Source of the DNA: Euptelea pleiosperma
Lineage: Eukaryota > Streptophyta > Magnoliopsida > Ranunculales > Eupteleaceae
Direction: 5' to 3'
Length of the DNA: 64,000 bases
Assembly (NCBI GenBank): GCA_035048495.1
Contig: CM068543.1
Span: 21,193,751-21,257,750, forward strand
In this document: positions 1-12,650 of the stretch, in pieces
Position numbering within the stretch: the stretch's first letter is position 1
Layout of the letters: each line of letters opens with the position of its first letter
The notes under the pieces: model-generated
The model's database searches: none
What the model saw: the letters and a program-made list of their open reading frames with translations, nothing else
Told to the model about the DNA's origin: nothing
Translations under genes and position numbers: made by a program

Positions 1-211
1 TTACTGTACTGAAACAGCTCTTCGTTCATCTTCTTGCTTCTCATCCATGCAGATGTATATTTAGTACAATGTAAATAAAATAGATGAAATGCTTTTTGGT
101 AGAAAGGTCATCTACAATGCAAGCTTTTGTGAAGCACACGTGTTCATGGATCTAAAGCATTCAAGTAGCAAGTACAAGATCCACATTGAATGGTTAAGAA
201 TTGTAGGACAT

Positions 212-388
212 CACAACAAAATTGGCTTTTAATAGCATTATTTTTATAGTGTTCACGGTTGAACTCCATTAAAAGTGCAAAATGAATAGCATTCGCTAAA
301 AATTCTATTAATGACAACCATTTATTCTTAATGCTAATAATGTTAGCATTTATCGCGTTTGCATAATGCTATAAAAGCAATTTTGTGC
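212..388. mobile_element. small inverted-repeat element (CACTA-like MITE candidate)
   Basis: The left end reads CACAACAAAATTGGCTTTTA and the right end, read on the other strand, gives CACAAAATTGCTTTTATAGC, so the ends are imperfect inverted repeats of about 28 bp. The CACAACAAAAT start resembles ends of plant CACTA elements, but I see no clear 3-bp target duplication. It has no coding capacity. The rest of 1-908 shows no gene. Confidence 0.45.
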
Positions 389-908
389 TACAAATATAAC
401 ACGATATAACCTACCTCTAGCGTGCCCCTTGATCCCTCTCTTTTCCTTCCCGTGGTTCTACTTCCTTTGCCCTCCTCCCTCCTTTTCGGTTGAGAGCATC
501 ACCATTGTTGGTCTGTTGTCATCCCTATCGTCCATAAGTACATCTCTCTTTACTTTTGACGTGTCTCTTTACTTCTATTATTGAATGCATTTTTTTGTTG
601 TCATCTATTTATCATCCCTTGCTCGAGCGTTTGCTGTTGCAACAGCTGGAACGAACCTTGAGAAACCCTTAAAGGGACCTTTGAAGGTCGAACTGATGTA
701 AACCGTTGGAGGAATTGATGTAAATGGTGTCTCCATGTCTTTTATTGCGAGATTTTCAGGGTTCTATTTTCAAATTGATTTTTTTTTTTTTGTGGTGTTT
801 TCTACAGGTGAAGGGTTAATATGTTGCAGATATTCCTTTCTTTTATTAGTGAGTCTAGTGAGGTGGAGAAAGAGAGAGCTATTTTAATATCTTTTATGAA
901 TAAAATAT

Positions 909-2112
909 TGATGCGGGAGCATTCTACGTGATAGTCCGCAGTTGCACCAGATTAGTGAAGAGAGCATTTATTTGCTTTCTAATGTAGTTTTTATTTTTTT
1001 AGTGTTTTGGTTAATTTTCTAACCTAGAAACCCTAGCCGTCTCCATCTAAAACTGTAATCCCTATTCGATCGCAGAATGGTCTCCTGTCCTACATCAAAT
1101 TTGATATCAGAGTCAAAATATCCTACCATCTCTTCCCTCTTCTTCTCTTTTGTTCCCTCTTGATCTTTTCTTTTATCTTTTATTTTTATATGGTCATGGG
1201 TACTATACGCATTACCGTTCTTGTTACTGTTCACAGGTACTATTCAAGGGTAATACAAGAAGAAGATGAAAAAAGAAAGATATATGAGACCAGTTTAGCA
1301 ATGATGATGGCTCCCAAAATATAAGTCCAAATATATTTGGAAGAGTGAGGGTTTTTTTTTTTTTGGAGTGATTTCCAAAAAATATTTGCTTGATGAGATG
1401 CCTTGCAAGAGAGAGTGATTCTTCCGTTGAAGATCAACTACTCCAAGTATTATTTCTAAGCTAGTGATTGATTAAAGGCCCTATGATACTGCTTGTGGAA
1501 AGGGTTTGATGTGAAGCCAAGGGAGGGATTCCTACCTATCTAAAGGTCTAGATTGACTTTCTTTCTTGTCATCTACATTTGAATTTGAGGTCGAATTCTT
1601 TTCAACTAGGAGGGTTTGATGCGGGAGCATTCTACATGTTCACAGTTACGTTGGATCAATGAAGAGAGTTTTTATTGCTTTTCAGTGTTAGTTTTTTAGG
1701 TTTCTAAGCAAATAGCCAAAATTATGAGGCTCATTGTAATTTTTCTTAGTTGGTTTAAGTTGTATTTTTTTAGAGCATTAGATCTTATTATTTCATTTGG
1801 ATGGCTAAATTATATTAGGGTTATTTGAGTTAGTATTTAAGCCATCTTAATGTAATTCTCTTAGTATGATGAATGAAATAGAAAATCTCTCTGAGAAATA
1901 TCTTGTGAAGGTAATTATAGTGTGAAGTCAAGCTAATTTGGTGCGAAGCCAAAGGTATTCTCCTCTCTTCCTCTCCTCAATCTCAATCTCTGGTTCTTTT
2001 CTCCATTATTTATCCTCGGTTTTGGTCAATTTTCTGACCTAGAAACCTTAGCTGTCCCCATCCAGAACTCTAATCCTTATCCGATCGCAGAATGGTCTCT
2101 CGTCCTGCATCA
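909..2112 (+). mobile_element. decayed Copia-like LTR retrotransposon, internally deleted
   Basis: Two related terminal repeats, 909-1097 and 1617-2112, both begin TGATGCGGGAGCATTCTAC and end in CATCA, so both have TG...CA ends. The left repeat lacks about 300 bp that the right one keeps. Just after the left repeat, 1101-1114 reads TTGATATCAGAGTC, close to the initiator-Met tRNA primer site (TGGTATCAGAGC) used by plant Copia elements. A short purine tract (AGGAGGG) precedes the right repeat. The internal 500 bp encodes no gag or pol that I can recognise, so this is a non-autonomous relic. No convincing 5-bp target duplication is seen. Confidence 0.6.
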
Positions 2113-2732
2113 CATGTATTTCTGCTATCCATAAATTTACAATTTTATAAACAAATATTTGGACATAGATTGTAACCATTTTTCTTTTAATGGAGTGAAA
2201 GACTACGAAAAAGAACAATGTAGTAGAGCTGTGTTCTTTTCAAGAGATCCATGGTCCGCGTGGCAGTGACTTTATGAATAACAACATTTCTGTGTTACCC
2301 TTTGCAGCTGTTGCCATATGGACCGTAGATCACATTAACATCCAATTCCTTGCATTTCTGCACATACAAAAATAAATGAGGATCCTGAACTAGTATGTTC
2401 CACCTATCACATTCAAATTTGGCTACTTGCTAACCCATGTTAACAAATCCACTTCCCTTGTATTGTGCCTTCATTTGTTTTTGACTCTTAAATTTCTGTG
2501 TACTTTGCAACAACTATTTATTAAAATCAATATTGAAATTCTTCCCTCCCCTTTGTTTTGTAAATATTTGCTTCTAAACACAATCTGCATTGCAGCTTTT
2601 GCAGATTTCAATTTCCCTAAAAATACAAAAGGATTCCCATTTTGTGTGAAAAACTGGTTATGTGCTGAATATAGTAGACTTGAAACTTAGAGAAGAGGTG
2701 GCTAGAAATTGATCTCTACCATCACTGCTGAC
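2113..2732. other. intergenic, nothing recognised
   Basis: AT-rich sequence with short open frames only. No protein similarity, RNA gene or repeat structure is evident. Confidence 0.5.
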
Positions 2733-2853
2733 CTATGTTACCCGGATACTTCAAAATGGGTGCTGTACCTATGTCGGATACTTCAATTTTTAGTGTAAAT
2801 GCCGTATCCATGCCTTGTCGGGGCCGTATCCTTGGCGTATCTGGGTAACATAG
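2733..2853. mobile_element. 121-bp MITE with near-perfect target duplication
   Basis: The element starts CTATGTTACCCGGATAC and ends GTATCTGGGTAACATAG, which are inverted repeats. It is flanked by CACTGCTGAC (2723-2732) and CAGTGCTGAC (2854-2863), a 10-bp direct repeat with one mismatch. That fits a 9-10 bp target duplication as made by Mutator-like elements. It is non-coding. Confidence 0.75.
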
Positions 2854-3311
2854 CAGTGCTGACAGCACATGTGACATGTACAAAATAATCAACAGTAAAA
2901 TGGGAGTTACAAACGAGTCAAGACAAGGCAGTTCAAACTCAGGAAAAGTATCTTTGCTAACACTTTATGGATATTACTTGTTTGGCTTCAGAGGTCGGAG
3001 GCCATAACTCCTGCATCCCAAGATTATTAAGTAGTGTTTGTAATAAATGCAATCTCTGTGTATTACTTTCATTGTTTTATGTTTCTGTCTGCTTTTATAA
3101 ATACAATCCAGTGTGCAGTGCTTATTTCAGTTATGATTCTAGTTCTATCAGATTAGGATCCACCTGGAGCTTTTATAGATCTATTTGTTATATGTATGAT
3201 TGTGAGAACTGATAAAGTACATCAGCTAATGAGCTTTTATTTAGCAAGCAACACATACACAATGCAGTAAAAGATTAAAGAAAAAAAACATGGCATGAAT
3301 TAAAAAATTTA

Positions 3312-3417
3312 GGGCCGATTTAGATTGCTCTTTTTGTGCCCAAAAAATATATTTTTTTGCTGAAGAAATCTATTAAAATTAAGATTTTGGCACAAAATTG
3401 GCGTCCCAAACAGGCCC
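3312..3417. mobile_element. short inverted-repeat element (Tourist/hAT-like MITE candidate)
   Basis: Left GGGCCGATTTAGATTGC and right (other strand) GGGCCTGTTTGGGACGC are imperfect inverted repeats, with TTTTGTGCC also shared by both arms. GGGCCTGTTTGG-type ends are common in plant MITEs. The target duplication is unclear (TTA versus TGA). Confidence 0.4.
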
Positions 3418-6207
3418 TGACGTTCTTGTCTTTTCCGTTGACTGCTTGCTAGGAGAGAATTCATTGACATGGTGTTCATCATCCTTGGAAGAAAAGTTAA
3501 AAACGTACAGATGTCCAAACATTCATACACTCGAGTCCTAGTCAATTCGATACCCGTTTCTTGATAGCTCTAAAAGTGTTAACACTGAATGGCACCTAAA
3601 AATGAAATGTTATTGGTTCACACTCTTCAACATGTGCATTGCACTCGTGAATTTGTTCACTCCCTCAAAACATCATACGTACCAGTCAGTTAAGGCCATA
3701 TGTCCATTTTCAAACAATACAAGAGGATGATCGCGATGACCCCATTCAGTTCTTTCTGCAATAGCAGCAAGTCTGGTCACTTTGGCCTCTTTTCTTCAAG
3801 CCCAACACAAACTATGCCCAAAAGAATTCTTAACTAGGTATCAGTACCTCAACATTCCAGAACATGGTCATCTTAAAATTGGCACATACTGCATGAGTAG
3901 GTTACAAGGATTCACACATGCACCGATCATCCCTAGAAGATTTAATTTCAGAGTACAGCAAATTTTTGAGCTGAGGACCTATTGCGCATCCATGATCTTC
4001 TCTGAAAAATTTGAAAAGTATTTCAATCCAGTCAATAATCAATATAACAATTCATAGCTATGCTCTGCTTTTGAGTAGTCCAATCTGTGATTCTGTGGTG
4101 GTTGATTGCCTTCTTCAAATTTAGTCAGGCTAAGGGTTTTTGGGTCCATCCCGAACAGTAGATGGAATGTACCCTCATTTCGGCCTCGTGTCAGCTGGGT
4201 GCATGAAATTAACCTCACTCTGCTACTATAACCAAGCCTCAAATCTTCGGTCAAGAAAAACCGAATCAAAGGAGACGACGACCATATACTTGCACATTTT
4301 CATACATGTATGTTGTACATGTACCATTTTCGTAGCAATGCATGTATAGAATGTACATGGTTGCCCATAGTTCGATGGTTCTGTGTTGTGGTTGAATGTA
4401 TGGTTTTCAATTTATAGGATCAGTTAGGTGGTGTGCAATTTCATTTAGATCGATTTGGAAGACTAACTTTATGACTCAGAATGGGGATGGCCTCATTCCT
4501 TTTATCACAATCTAAGGGACAGGAATAATGTATTGGTTACATTAGCCAAGAGTGGTATAAACAATTTCTTTTTGGACTCTTCCATAACATTATCTTTAGT
4601 GCATAATTGATACAATTTTGATACTAATCAAACAATTTTTTTTTTCTTTCCTTCTAGGTTGAAGGGGGATGTTTTTGTGGTTGGATATTTCTTACATTTT
4701 TTTTTTCTGGAATTTAAACTAAGGGTCAAGGTGGTGATTTGTGGCCTGAATATTTGGAAGTCCTTCCCTATGTTCTTTAGATCAACTTTTGTTCTTTAAA
4801 TTGTACATCTCTTCAATCTTTTAAAAGCTGAGTTTGAACTTGCAACCCTTCAACAGCTGATCTTATGCTAGAGAGCATGGCCCTTGAGCTATGGACCCTG
4901 CTTTTAATGATTTTATAACTGTTTCTCATTATGAGTCATTATGTTCTTCTGAACTTTATGATCACAACCTTACCATGATCATCAAGTGTATGTATCTTGC
5001 TTATATTAATGTAGACGAGGATGTAATGGACAAAGCCAAACAAATAGTGCTATTCTCTAGGTTATCTGGAGTGATTCTTAAAGTTAAGACTTTGGCATGT
5101 TGGCTTCCTGAGACATTTAAGACGTCGACTACTTTTAAGTACTTTCTTTTTCTAGTAGCTGCTTACCTTTTTTTCCCTCGTCTTCAGAAAGCAAGGTTTA
5201 GATTGTTGTCTTGTAAAATAATTTTTTTTTGTGGCGCAGAACTTCATGCAAATTCCGCACAATGTTACTCTTGTTTTTATGTCCAGCATCTGCAATGGTT
5301 CAGTTGTGCTTAATTTGTTAGGACTATTGATTAATTGGTAATAATTACAATGCAGCTTTTTGGACCATTTCCATGATTCTTGAATTGTTTTACTGTACAT
5401 TTATGTTATGGTACTAGGTAATTTTTCATGTCTTTGCAATTAGCATAAAACAGTAGAATAGTATGGACAAACATGGATCTCAGTGCTTGTCTTAATAATT
5501 TGATCAAAATTGAATTGGAAAATGGATACAGTAAATCATATGGGCTAGAATTTTTTCAACAGGTAGAATTTTATGAAGTGTTTTTTGCTCTGGATGGTAA
5601 ATAAGTTTAGGTATTTGTAATGCTATGTGGTGGTAAACATTTGATATAGTGTTAAAGAAACTATTCCTTACTGCATGATGTCATACTGTTTTGTTGCAAA
5701 CACCCCCATTAGTGATTGTGTGCCAATACATCCCATTGAATTTAAACTCTAGAAAAGTTTACTTCTAACTTGTGGATGGATTAGTAATTCTGCAGCCTGA
5801 AGGGAGCAGCATTCTTTATATTTACTTATAGAAGTACTAAAGGATCTATTTGTCTATGTTAAGGAGAAATACTAAGAACCTACACTCCATGTCACCGAGA
5901 ATGGTTAGTTGATGTAAAGATAAATGCGATTCCAAGACATGGAATTCATGTGCCACCCTGGCTGTTTGACGTTGATGTAAAGAACCTTTGGCTCATTGAA
6001 GGAGACAATACAATCTTTTGGAATGTAATATTTTTGTATTGTTGGTATAACCAAAGGTATTTTTTTATACAGTATATTATATTTAATTATTATGTCACGG
6101 ACGGGAGAAGAAAAAGGGATTGTCCACTATGGTTGCTTAGGAGCAGCTCAGTAGACAATCCCTATTATTTTGTCAAAAAAATTATATTTCTAAAAACAAC
6201 GCACTCG
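3418..6207. other. intergenic, no gene recognised
   Basis: Only short open frames are present, including a 140-codon frame at 4891-5313 with no recognisable domain and plant-intergenic composition. A tRNA-like A/B box pair on the minus strand near 4818-4895 may be a SINE scrap but is too weak to call. Confidence 0.45.
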
Positions 6208-6368
6208 GTGTGTTGTTTTATGCGGACACTTTCCGAAAAGTTCACTTATTGAAAGCCATAGTGCGTCATTTCATGCTGACACTTTCTGAAAAAGTTCATA
6301 AGTTGAACGCCATAGTGCGTCCTTTTATGCGGACACTATCCCAAAAAGTTCACAAGTTGAACGCCATA
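6208..6368. repeat. 54-bp tandem repeat, three copies
   Basis: Units start at 6208, 6261 and 6315. Each contains ATGCGGACACTTTCCGAAAA-like sequence and ends GTTGAACGCCATA. Just downstream a second pair of similar segments (GGAACACCATGTTTT) repeats once. The stretch ending near 6616 (TTTTGTTGTACTC) looks like the right end of a CACTA-type element, so the array may be internal to a decayed DNA transposon. Confidence 0.6.
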
Positions 6369-7182
6369 CTTTCACTAAACGATGGTGGCCATGCTATTCA
6401 TTTTAGAATGAAAGCGATCCCTCTGGAACACCATGTTTTGCATAGTGAAAGATAGGTTGAAGTTCAACTGTTGAACACTCACTATCCCTATGGAACACCA
6501 TGTTTTACACAGTAAAAGATATCTTGAACACTCAATTTATGGCGTTTTCGCTATAACATGTCTTTTATGGTGTTCTCTAAATGCCATAAAGGGCCTATTT
6601 TGTTGTACTCAATACATTATTTGGCCTACGGCAATGATTAGCAGAGTGAACCATATGTAGGGAGGACGATTCGGACTAGAAGAGGATTGTCCCAGTGAAA
6701 AGATCGTCAGCATTCGGATTAAAAGAGGGTGGTCCCAGTAAAGAGATCATCAGTATGGATATCTATATGTGATCATCTAAGTTGGTCTCTTGGGTATTAG
6801 GTGTATCTTCAAATGGATTCTATGAGCTGTGTAACAAGCATGCGTGTTTTCCAACTAGCAAGGAACATGCTCAATAACCCTGATGTTGGGCAGACTCCCA
6901 TCTCTGCAATTCTTCAACCTTTTTCTTGGTGAGGTTTAGATAAAACTCCCCATTTACGATCAGGCATAGCGAGATGTGTTTATTTTACTACTGGACAGGG
7001 TATTTTCGTGGAACTTGCAAATATCAACAAAGCTCACCCTACCACTTACCTTGCAAGAAAATGGAGAAAGAGGGTGGGGTGGAGCACGCAAATTCCTCTT
7101 TCTGAAGTCATGCTTGCATTCACTTCTCTAGAAGTAAATAAACAACTCTATTTGAGTCTTTGTCATGCTCGCTTTCAGTGGA

Positions 7183-7338
7183 TTTTTGAAGCAGTGGATT
7201 TTGAAGCAGCGAAACTGTGGCCAATCACAAAGCGCCACAATCCGCAGATGCTTTTGAACAAACCCAGAAATACTTTTGAACAGCGGATTGTGGAGCCATG
7301 TGATTGGCCACTGCTTCGCTGCTTCAAAAATTTTCTCG
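7183..7338. mobile_element. inverted-repeat MITE
   Basis: The arms at about 7183-7255 and 7281-7338 are complementary. They share TTTTGAAGCAGCGAAACTGTGG-like and CCAATCACA...CCACAATCCGC segments. Related short elements sit inside both duplicated blocks near 33350 and 52375. It is non-coding. Confidence 0.55.
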
Positions 7339-8547
7339 CTTTCAAAGAATTTTTGAAACCTACAATTTTCTTAAGTTCTTTACACATTTTTAAAATATTT
7401 TGTAGAGGGTACTCCCAAAATATTAGAGTTCAACAAGATTGAGTGTTTAGTGTGTTACCTATCGAACTGTTGAATCCTGGGAGTAGACGTTAAGAGAACC
7501 TGTTAACCTGAAAGCATTACACTCAAAGTGCAGTGGACAAATCTGTTTTAGGAACTCTACATCTTTGAAATTGATAAGGTCACCAATTTTTTGTTTACAA
7601 ATTGTTCATCTTCAGCACACTGCTCTGGATAGTGAGATACATTTGGTAATTGTTACACTACTTTGTTACTTATTTATAGTAAAGGTATATGTGAACATAG
7701 TGGTAATTTTCTTTTATACTTGTTTCATTTCATTGTTGTCTATTTTCCATCTCCACCTTACATCTGATGGTTGACTGAATGTGGGACTTACAGTACAAAT
7801 CTGCTATAATCTTTGTTGATGATGGGATGCTTTAAGCCCCATCTCATGGTTTGGAAATAGCTCTGGATACGTTTAAAGAAATTGAAGCGTTTCTGTCGGC
7901 AAATCCATTGGAAATCATCACATTGATATTAAAAGACTGTTGAGGCCCCAAATGGATTAGCCAAGTCTTCAATTATTTGGGGTTGATCAAGTACTGGTTT
8001 CCAGCATCGAAAATGTCTTGTAAATTGTAATGACGAGGAATGGGTCTCGTAACCAGGTAAAATGTTCAAGGAATAGCCTACCAGTTAAATTTTTAGGTTA
8101 AAAATCAATTTAAATAAGATAATATATGAATGTGTAAACAGTGTTTTAACTTCTTATGATGCTATTTTTAAGGTCCAAGCATGTGGAAATAACAAGTATA
8201 TATTATTTTCTATATTGCTCTTCTTATGGACATACTATCTCTAGCATAATCTTACTAAGAAGTTGGTGTGGACGACACATTTAGTCCTTATAGTTAAGAA
8301 ATGCAGCCATTCCAAACAGCAGAAGCCCTCTGGTCAAGTAAGGATGCATAGGGTCTGTATTCCGGTATTGCACCGAGTGCCTTTATCAATGCAAAGTGGC
8401 AACTTTTGCCCATTACAAAGCTGGTGACAACAAGGGTTTTCAATCACTGTCTTCTTGAACATAGCAGAGAAGATCTTTGCACAAGACTGCAGATAGTTGA
8501 ATGTAATACAGCTGCCTTTTTTTTTTTTTTCCATTTTTACTATTCCT
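7339..8547. other. intergenic, nothing recognised
   Basis: No gene or RNA feature could be supported here. Short frames lack domains. Confidence 0.4.
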
Positions 8548-9310
8548 ACAAAATGTGTGGCTTTCAGTGTGAGGACATTGAGCACATCTTTATTGAATTC
8601 CCTATTGCCAAAGCCATATTCATCTACCAGCTCTGGATAGCCAGAAATAACGAAGCGGTCAATGAAGTCTAAGCTACGACAGAGGAGATCCTGTTATGAT
8701 GGTGCTAGAAGTGCTGTGCTGTGGTTGTTTGCATCTCTGTATTTTGTTTTGATTATTGTTCTTTCTTCCCAACAGATCCTTGCCAAAGCCTATTTCGAGT
8801 ATTACAGGTTTACAAATGCTGACCATGCTCGACAGGGCCCAAAGCAATGTAATATGAAAAGGAAGGAAAAAGAGACGTGTCATATCTGCTAGATTCCTCT
8901 ACCTACAACTTGGATCAAATGCAATTTTGATGGCTCAGTAATTAAAAAAAAATTATCTTTCGGAGGTGTTATCAGAGACGAGCAAGGAAGATTCAATGTA
9001 GCAATGGCCAAAACTTTAGGAAAAAACAACTATTACGGAGGCATGGCACGTCAAGAGAAATTATAAGTGGCAAGAAATTGTAATGTAACTAATCTATTAA
9101 TAAAAGGAGATTCCTTACTAGTATTGAAGGCCATGAGGGAAGAGATCGAAGCTCCGTGCCACATAAGAGGATCATCGAAGACATTAAGCGCAGTCTGAAG
9201 CAAATCTTTGTCCAATTCCAGGTTCAACATTGTCATTAAGAGAGTAATTTTGCTGCAGACCATATGGCTAAAATCGGCCATGCCCAACCAAATATGGTCC
9301 TTTCCACCCC
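8548..9310 (+). pseudogene. retroelement relic: zinc-finger plus RNase H-like domain
   Basis: Reading forward, 8548-8650 encodes a piece like CGFQCEDIEHIFIEFPIAKA, which matches the CxxC...E..H..F..CP..A pattern of the zf-RVT region downstream of non-LTR reverse transcriptases. From 8905 the frame reads WIKCNFDGSV...FGGVIRDEQGRF, then LLIKGDSLLVLKAM, then further on AADHMAKIGHA. These are the characteristic stretches of the plant RNase H-like domain found at the end of LINEs and in related host pseudogenes. Stops and frame changes interrupt it (for example after RQEKL near 9065), so it is not functional. It may descend from a LINE, or from one of the many plant RNase H-like genes. Confidence 0.6.
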
Positions 9311-12300
9311 AATAAAAGTGGCGCATATAACAAGGTGAAGGTCATGCAGTAATTAAGAGTCACCTAAATAGTTGTCATTTCCATCTGCACTGAGGTTTAT
9401 TCAGATTATTTTTGTTGTATGGTAACCTCCAAATGTAATTTCTTGTCTGTGTTTTCGACAAGATCGACGACGATGCAGGCGAAATATCAAAGTTAAGTTT
9501 GCTCAGACAACAAAACAAATACTTTTAGCATGCCTGTAATCTGAGATGGGGCCAATGTAGGTTGAGGGAATATAGAAAGATAAAAGAGGGATGAAGGAAA
9601 CAAGGAGGAAGACAATCTCTTAGCACCAAACAAATTTTACAGCTACCTTTACACATAAGTGGGATCTTGAAGTTATAGAAATGGAACTAAGCAAGGGCAG
9701 AATCTTCAGCAAAAATGTTGTTTTGAAGCAGACACACTGTACTAATGTGTTAAGTGGGTGTGATTTAGATTGCCAAAAGTTCTAAAGGAGAATCTATTCT
9801 TGATTTAATGGTTAGAACTTAGAAGAAGGAAATTCACGATATCGTCCAATCGTGAATCACAATTATTAATTTTTTTTTTTGCCAAAGTAGTATTTGATCT
9901 TAATCTCTTGTAATTAGTGGGTGATCGGAAAAGGCTAATTGTCCATGTGAAAAGAGAGAGATGGGAGACTATCTGTCTTCTCTTTTTCTTTCTCTTCTTT
10001 TATCAAATGCTGATGAAAAAAAGGATTACAGAAATGATGCCAGAATAGTGTAAATTTGAAGTTTAATTACCTTTAACATTGACTAACAAATGAAATATAT
10101 GGAAAACTGGAAGAGTAAGAATGTTTTTCTTCTTACTAACATCCAGCCAAAATGGCATGACATGGGCCAGCTGAGTGTTAGCCCCAGTCCAGTATGAGAC
10201 CAATCAAGCTGGGCTTTGCCCCAACAGACAAAAATAACTTGGCTTAAGCCCAGCCAAAGACTGAACTAGTGAAAGCCGTCATTAACTTTTACCTTAATTT
10301 TTTGCTTTCCAAGTTTTAGCTATAAAGTAATTAAAGGGTCCTAGCACAAAGATTTAGTGAATAATGAGTCTTTAGCAAGGTTTCAAAGTATGAGAAAATC
10401 TGCTTATCAAAAAATAGAAAATCACATGAAGAGAGAGAGAGAGAGAGAGAGAGTTTTAACAAAGTGGGTCTACTGAAAATATTAGAAACATCAAAACATA
10501 ATCTATGAAATTTCTGTAATATCATCTGAGTCAAAAGTGTGGATAGAAAATTATATCCGAAGGTAACGTCGGTTTATTAGCTCAAATCTAAGACAAATCA
10601 TTGAGTTACAGTTGCAATTTGATCAAATTCATGGTTCATTTCATGTAGTTTAGCTCTAGTTAAAACTCGATTCCGACCTAATCATGTGATTAAAGACCCT
10701 TTAAGTAGAGCATAATTATGGGGATCAGTAAGTGGGTTGCACTACCACTATTAGAACAGTGATTCCACTAGTGATAGCAAGCATGGCCTAGTCTACAAGA
10801 TCTGAGCATTTTGACCAAGAGGATTATCAAGACTTTATATCAGAAAGAAGAAATTAAAGAGAATCCAATCTAAAAAGGTTCTAATTTGGACCTAATCAAT
10901 TTTGACTCTACTGTATTGGGTCTTAAATATAAAACTTAGTATGAAAAAGTGCTCAGTAGTTTATTTACCCTATTTACCCTTTTTAACTTGGTGTGGAGCA
11001 TGTGATTAGGTAAGTAATGAGGCATCTTACACATGGCCACCAATCTCAAGATAACAATAAAAATAAAATCAGGGTTACATATAATATGATATCAGAATGG
11101 CATCATTAACCCTAGCTAATACCGGTTTAAGTACTAACGTGCTTCGATGTCGCATTGTGTCTGTAATAATGGGCTACAAGTGAATATTGGTTGAAAGTGG
11201 AAAAAAAATTCCTTAATCATAAGTATCTTATAGGTTTATAGAGGTATGATTAGCTACATTAATTATCTTCTTTTCTTAGTTTGACCACCATGGTCATGTG
11301 TTCTAGTGTTCATAGAGAATTGATGCGGTAAACATGACGACAGATCGATCCGGAATGTTTAAAATGGTCCCCAACAAGCTCTTATGTTGTTTAAATGACA
11401 TGATATGATTCATTAGAATAATTAAGAAGATATCTGTATCGGATCTTTTAATTTTGAAGGATGCGAAAAAACAGTAAATGACGGCTAACAAATTCCGTCC
11501 TATTTTGCTTGACAAGATAAATATCATATTTTTCTTTTGCGTTTTAGATAAGATCGCTTCAGGCAAGAACACTCAACAAGCTCTGTTGTCAACATAACGA
11601 GTGTAGACTTTCTACTAATATTACAATATAAGTTGGGTAGTTGTCATTGTCCATTTTTGTATATATATTGGGATTCAAATACTTTTACGGCACTATAACG
11701 TGCAATGGCATTGTTTCCATTTGTTTGTGACAAAGACCATCCTTGTAGGAGACCCACTAGAGCTTGACTTCACCCAACCCTTGTGGAAAGACAGACACCA
11801 GATCACATGGTTTTGGTATCCCTTTAACATGAAATTTCCTAGTATGGGTTGAATAGGGGAAGAAAAAGAAACAACAACAAAGACAAGCTCCTACCATCAA
11901 ACAACTTTTATGGGGACCTTCAACACATGGGTCGGTGCCTGAATTTGTAAAGGCTAGAATCTTTTGCCACATGTTGGTTGGAAGCACACACCTTGGTTCA
12001 AGTTGTGAATCGTTCAACAACTACCCTTAGATTATGCCTTGTTTTAAGATAACAGGAATGTAGAACTTCATTAATTTGGAATGGTTTTCAAGTAAACTTC
12101 CCGGACTGATTTCAAACGATTGATACGTCAATCATTTCGAAGCAGGAGAAGTTGAATGACAAGTTGGCCTCTTCTAGCGGAAATGACAGGAAGGATTGCA
12201 AGTCAATATGGGGCTGGAAAAGTATATCATATCCTAGGTAGCAGTTGGGCTGGAGATAGTACACCCGGCAACTGTGCATCATCATACTGTTGATATAGGG

Positions 12301-12447
12301 TTTTACACAAATCTTGAGGTACAACCTTGGAACTATTGGGGTAAAACCAACTAATTGGAGGAAGAGTGCTGATTTACAAGAGAAGAAAATTGTTCTCTTG
12401 ACCGAAAACACTAAGAAAAGACGATTAATATGTTATATTTTACCAAA
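9311..12447. other. intergenic, GA microsatellite only
   Basis: No gene is supported. A (GA)n run lies at about 10433-10453. The remainder is AT-rich with short frames in all six phases. Confidence 0.45.
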
Positions 12448-12650
12448 GGGTCGAGCTCAGGGGACCCCCTTTTTTCTGACCCCTATTGGTGTTTGTGTGC
12501 TCAGCCGTGGATTTCAAGAATCCAAAGGTGATTGTCAGCGCCGAACTGGCATCACTTTTTTCACTTTTGGGGTACTGACAACCACCGTTGGATTCGTGAA
12601 ATCCATGGCCGAGAGTGCGAACACTAAGAGGGGTCCTCGGAGCCTGAGCC
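12448..12650. mobile_element. inverted-repeat MITE, family with GGCTCAGGCTCC ends
   Basis: The central arms TGGATTTCAAGAATCCAA and TTGGATTCGTGAAATCCA are inverted copies. The outer ends are GGTCGAGCTCAGGGGACCC and, on the other strand, GGCTCAGGCTCCGAGGACC. At least four more members occur in this window (near 34612, 36233, 54043 and 55160). It is non-coding. Confidence 0.7.

Noticed and set aside
4891..5313. 140-codon open frame
   Set aside because: No recognisable domain and no splice context. Length alone is not convincing in AT-rich DNA of this size.
7008..7442. 144-codon open frame
   Set aside because: It overlaps an inverted-repeat MITE, and the encoded sequence mirrors that repeat.
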